From Lachnospiraceae bacterium (GTDB taxonomy: Bacteria; Bacillota; Clostridia; Lachnospirales; Lachnospiraceae): DNA of 64,000 nucleotides. The notes beneath the pieces were generated by a model. The model saw nothing but the letters and a program-made list of their open reading frames with translations. It was not told the origin of the DNA and made no database searches. Below are positions 61,608-64,000 of the stretch, in pieces; within the stretch, counting starts at the first letter, position 1; the number at the start of each line of letters is the position of its first letter. Location: assembly GCA_017936885.1 (NCBI GenBank), contig JAGBEO010000010.1:62001-126000 (forward strand). The letters run 5' to 3'. A program made the position numbers and the translations under genes.

Positions 61608-62825
61608 ATGGCAATAGAAAGAAAAAAATATATAGATTTTCTGCTGAAACAAAAAGATAAGGATATCGTGAAAATCATTACTGGTATACGGCGTTGCGGA
61701 AAATCAACATTATTGTTTGAATTATTTTATGAAGAATTAAAAATGCTTGGCGTATCCGAAAATCATATTATTAAGATTGCACTTGATAACATCCGCAATG
61801 AGGAACTATTGGATGCAAAAAAGCTTTATTTAGAAATTGAAAGAAAAATAAAAGATGAAGAGCGCTATTACATTTTCCTTGATGAAATTCAGTTAGTTAA
61901 GAATTTTGAAGACGTGGTAAATGGAATAAAAAGAGATTTTAATTGCGATGTATATATTACCGGATCTAACTCAGAGTTTTTATCATCAGATATTAGCACC
62001 AAATTCAGAGGACGTGGTGTAGAACTTCATGTGCAGCCATTTAGTTTTAAAGAGTTATGCCATTACTACCAAACTGATAAATATCAGTTGTTTAATCAGT
62101 ATATGTTATATGGAGGGATGCCATATCTGTTACAGGAAGAAGATGAGTTGTTTAAGAACAAGTATTTAAAGACTGTTGCAGAATCTGTTCAGATAAATGA
62201 TATTATCGAACGTCATGGAATCAGAAATAAAGAAGTATTTCTGGCATTGGTGAAGCTTTTATGCTCGTCAATCGGTACTTATGTTTCGAGCAGAAAAATA
62301 GCAGCTACTTTAAAAAGTAACGGATATGCCAGTGTAGACCATAAAACGATAGGTAATTATCTGGATTACATGTGCGATGCATTTTTGTTTTATAAGGTGC
62401 AGAGATATGATATCAAGGGCAAGGCATATTTAAAAACACTTCACAAATATTATGTGTGTGACATCGGAATTCGAAATGCAATGCTGAATTTCAGACAACT
62501 GGAACCGACCCATACGATTGAAAATATAGTATATCTGGAACTGATTCACAGAGGTTATATTGTTGATATAGGAAATAACAATGATAAAGAAATAGATTTT
62601 ATGGCAAAAGATATGAATAATACTTATTATATTCAGGTTTCGTATTCTGTGATCGACCCTGCTACAAGAGCACGGGAACTTGGTTCGTTTAAGAATCTTG
62701 ATGATGGTTATAAAAAGATTGTCATTACCATGGATAATGATCCATTTACCAATTTGGAAAAAGGTTATAAAAAAGTAAATATTCTGGATTTTCTTTTGGA
62801 CGAGAGTTGCTTAGAGAAAATTTAG
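61608..62825 (+). CDS. AAA ATPase with DUF4143 domain
   Basis: 405 residues. Walker A TGIRRCGKSTLL near residue 24, Walker B YYIFLDEIQLV near 86-96, sensor-type YITGSNSEFLSSD, then a C-terminal DUF4143 region ending in a nuclease-like segment (YLELIHRGYIVDIGNNNDKEIDFMAKDMNNTYYIQVSY) that resembles the PD-(D/E)XK core (E...D-x-V/I-D...Q-V). Strong AGGGAGG site. The gene is clearly more AT-rich than its neighbours, with many AAA and ATA codons, which suggests acquisition by transfer. Relatives are common in mobile and accessory regions; the biological role is not established. Confidence 0.85.
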   Translation: MAIERKKYIDFLLKQKDKDIVKIITGIRRCGKSTLLFELFYEELKMLGVSENHIIKIALDNIRNEELLDAKKLYLEIERKIKDEERYYIFLDEIQLVKNFEDVVNGIKRDFNCDVYITGSNSEFLSSDISTKFRGRGVELHVQPFSFKELCHYYQTDKYQLFNQYMLYGGMPYLLQEEDELFKNKYLKTVAESVQINDIIERHGIRNKEVFLALVKLLCSSIGTYVSSRKIAATLKSNGYASVDHKTIGNYLDYMCDAFLFYKVQRYDIKGKAYLKTLHKYYVCDIGIRNAMLNFRQLEPTHTIENIVYLELIHRGYIVDIGNNNDKEIDFMAKDMNNTYYIQVSYSVIDPATRARELGSFKNLDDGYKKIVITMDNDPFTNLEKGYKKVNILDFLLDESCLEKI

Positions 62826-62912
62826 CCATATAACTGAACCCATGACAAAAACTGACTTAGGGCATGAAATGTAATGTGCATCAGAATTGAGGGAAATAGT
62901 AAATTTATAACC

Positions 62913-62941
62913 TTGCAAGTAACCCATAAGCCCGATATAAT
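62913..62941 (+). promoter_or_regulatory. Sigma-A promoter of the zinc-ribbon membrane protein
   Basis: TTGCAA (62913-62918), exact 17-nt spacer, perfect TATAAT (62936-62941). Confidence 0.75.
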
Positions 62942-62976
62942 ATAATACTAAGGAAAGACTTGACACAAGGATATAC

Positions 62977-63009
62977 AGCTCCTCGGAAGCGTAAAGCTTC
63001 TGAGGAGCT
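62977..63009 (+). promoter_or_regulatory. Leader hairpin before the zinc-ribbon membrane protein
   Basis: AGCTCCTC-G-GAAGC and GCTTC-T-GAGGAGCT form a 14-bp stem with a GTAAA loop, in the leader 46 nt before the start codon. No T-run follows, so it is not a standard terminator. Confidence 0.6.
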
Positions 63010-63055
63010 TGTGATGTACCATGGATGCCGTATCTGCGGCAGAATGAGAGGAATT

Positions 63056-64000
63056 ATGGGATTATTCAGAAAGAACAAAGGCGATAAGAATAGCGAAGCA
63101 GCGCTGGAAAACAAAAATCCAAACCCACAGGAGAACAAAACCGCGGAAGGAAATGCAGCTTGGGAAACCGGAAATACAACAGATAAAAAATCCACGGAAA
63201 GTACGCCGGAAGTGTCCTCCGGCGCATCCGGTTATCAGTTTGCACCGGGTGTGAAGTTAAAGGAATGCAAATACTGCCGCGTCATGATACCAAAGGCTGC
63301 TAAAATATGCCCCAACTGCAAAATGCGTCTGAAGAAACGCTGGCTGCGTAATCTGCTTCTTCTGTTGCTGCTGGCAGTACTGATCTTGGGTGGTGTGTAC
63401 TGGTATCTCTATGAATATCAGGGGCAGATGGTATCTGTTATGTGGACCAGCAGCTCTGCTGTTCCTGCAGCGGAAGCGGAACAGACAACTGCGGCAGAGC
63501 CAACAGAAACGGATAAAACAGTCGTGACGGAGCAGACAACTGAGAAAACGGAATCAACGGCGGCAGCAGAGGCAGTTGTAGCAGAACAGTCTGAGGAGGC
63601 GCCAATGAAAACAGGAAATCATGATGCGGCGAAGGCAGACGATGGGAAGGTATCTGCAGACCCGGAAGAACAGGAAATCATTGAGCCGGAAGTGACAGAG
63701 GAAGATATCTGCGGTGCAGATGGGCCGATTTTGGACTATGCGGATAAGAAGACAGTTGTTTTTCATGATTATTACGGACTGTTTGTATACGACAGAGAAG
63801 CAAAAGAGATGTCTGTTGCTGTTGATTTGGAAGCAATCGGCTGCCAGTATACGCAGGGGGATAATGCCTGTGAGGTGACTGTAGATGAAAAGGGCAGGAA
63901 TGTGTATTTGCATCCGGTGAATGCAGACGAAATGTATGTGTTTGCAGTGGAAGAACAGACCCTGACCAAACAGCCTTATGCAGAGGAAGACCCGGAACAG
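63056..64000 (+). CDS. Zinc-ribbon membrane protein, 3-prime end cut by window
   Basis: At least 315 residues, frame open to the last base. GAGAGGAATT precedes ATG 63056. Order: charged N-terminus, one C4 zinc ribbon (CKYC...CPNC, about 66-82), a membrane helix (LLLLLLLAVLILGGVYWYLY, about 93-112), a Thr/Glu/Ala-rich linker of about 100 residues, then a folded outer domain (ADKKTVVFHDYYGLFVYDREAKEMSVAVDLEAIGCQYTQGDNACEVTVDEKG). The outer domain resembles the C-terminal sensor-like region of clostridial BlaR1-type proteins, by memory only. The zinc ribbon should face the cytoplasm and the outer domain the exterior. Function unknown. Confidence 0.7.
   Translation, partial: MGLFRKNKGDKNSEAALENKNPNPQENKTAEGNAAWETGNTTDKKSTESTPEVSSGASGYQFAPGVKLKECKYCRVMIPKAAKICPNCKMRLKKRWLRNLLLLLLLAVLILGGVYWYLYEYQGQMVSVMWTSSSAVPAAEAEQTTAAEPTETDKTVVTEQTTEKTESTAAAEAVVAEQSEEAPMKTGNHDAAKADDGKVSADPEEQEIIEPEVTEEDICGADGPILDYADKKTVVFHDYYGLFVYDREAKEMSVAVDLEAIGCQYTQGDNACEVTVDEKGRNVYLHPVNADEMYVFAVEEQTLTKQPYAEEDPEQ

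Noticed and set aside
1..64000. CRISPR array, prophage, complete insertion sequence or rRNA operon
   Set aside because: No regularly spaced repeats, phage structural genes, intact transposase or rRNA sequence were seen; only one Rpn-like fragment at 18335.

Overview
The window looks like a chromosomal segment of an anaerobic, carbohydrate-fermenting Clostridia, most likely Lachnospiraceae. The evidence is Gram-positive-type ribosome binding sites (AGGAGG), sigma-A promoters, lipoprotein signal peptides on the sugar-binding proteins, rubrerythrin, an iron alcohol dehydrogenase, a single-chain PurL fused to its glutaminase, and several small conserved proteins typical of that family. Assignment to a genus is not possible from the sequence alone.

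Layout. 1-6.3 kb: the end of an M29 aminopeptidase, then purE-purM-purN-purD and a zinc-ribbon/HTH protein. 6.3-18 kb: housekeeping genes, namely an SH3 membrane protein, a GntR regulator overlapping clpC, radA, an LCP (LytR-CpsA-Psr) cell-wall protein, a heterodimeric ABC exporter, a lipoprotein and tRNA-Trp. 18.3-31.6 kb: a glycan locus with a YesN/YesM two-component system (the regulator is split by one in-frame TAG), a binding-protein-dependent sugar ABC transporter, GH31 and GH127 enzymes and a chemoreceptor. 31.7-39.3 kb: rubrerythrin, GH42 beta-galactosidase with a divergent LacI regulator, iron alcohol dehydrogenase, an ECF transporter S subunit behind a 300-nt structured leader, a P-loop kinase and a DUF3842-like protein. 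39.5-50 kb: a second glycan locus with an unclassified 612-residue protein, a zinc-ribbon protein, a cytoplasmic GH53 galactanase, a LacI regulator, a MalEFG-type transporter and a surface GH13 lipoprotein. 50.4-57.2 kb: FocA-type channel, a 754-residue cyclic-nucleotide-binding-domain protein of unknown function, a small conserved protein, TetR, and two tandem M14 (AstE/aspartoacylase) proteins. 57.2-64 kb: purL, a 56-residue membrane peptide, an AAA/DUF4143 ATPase and the start of a zinc-ribbon membrane protein.

How it fits together. PurE, M, N, D and L cover five enzymes of de novo IMP synthesis; the other steps lie outside the window. The first glycan locus has a conserved element (TTAGAA...CCTC...TTTT...AAG) 56-57 bp upstream of the -10 box of three transcription units (the regulator, the permeases and the binding protein), which marks it as the probable YesN-type operator. 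The GH42 and GH53 loci share an exact 14-bp sequence (CAACCGATTGCGCA) at their promoters, which suggests one LacI-type regulator coordinates intracellular breakdown of galactan-derived oligosaccharides.

The least explained items are the 754-residue CNMP-domain protein with two large adjacent hairpins in its divergent promoter region, the M14 pair in which the second copy has lost its zinc ligands, the ECF leader RNA, and the 612-residue protein beside GH53.
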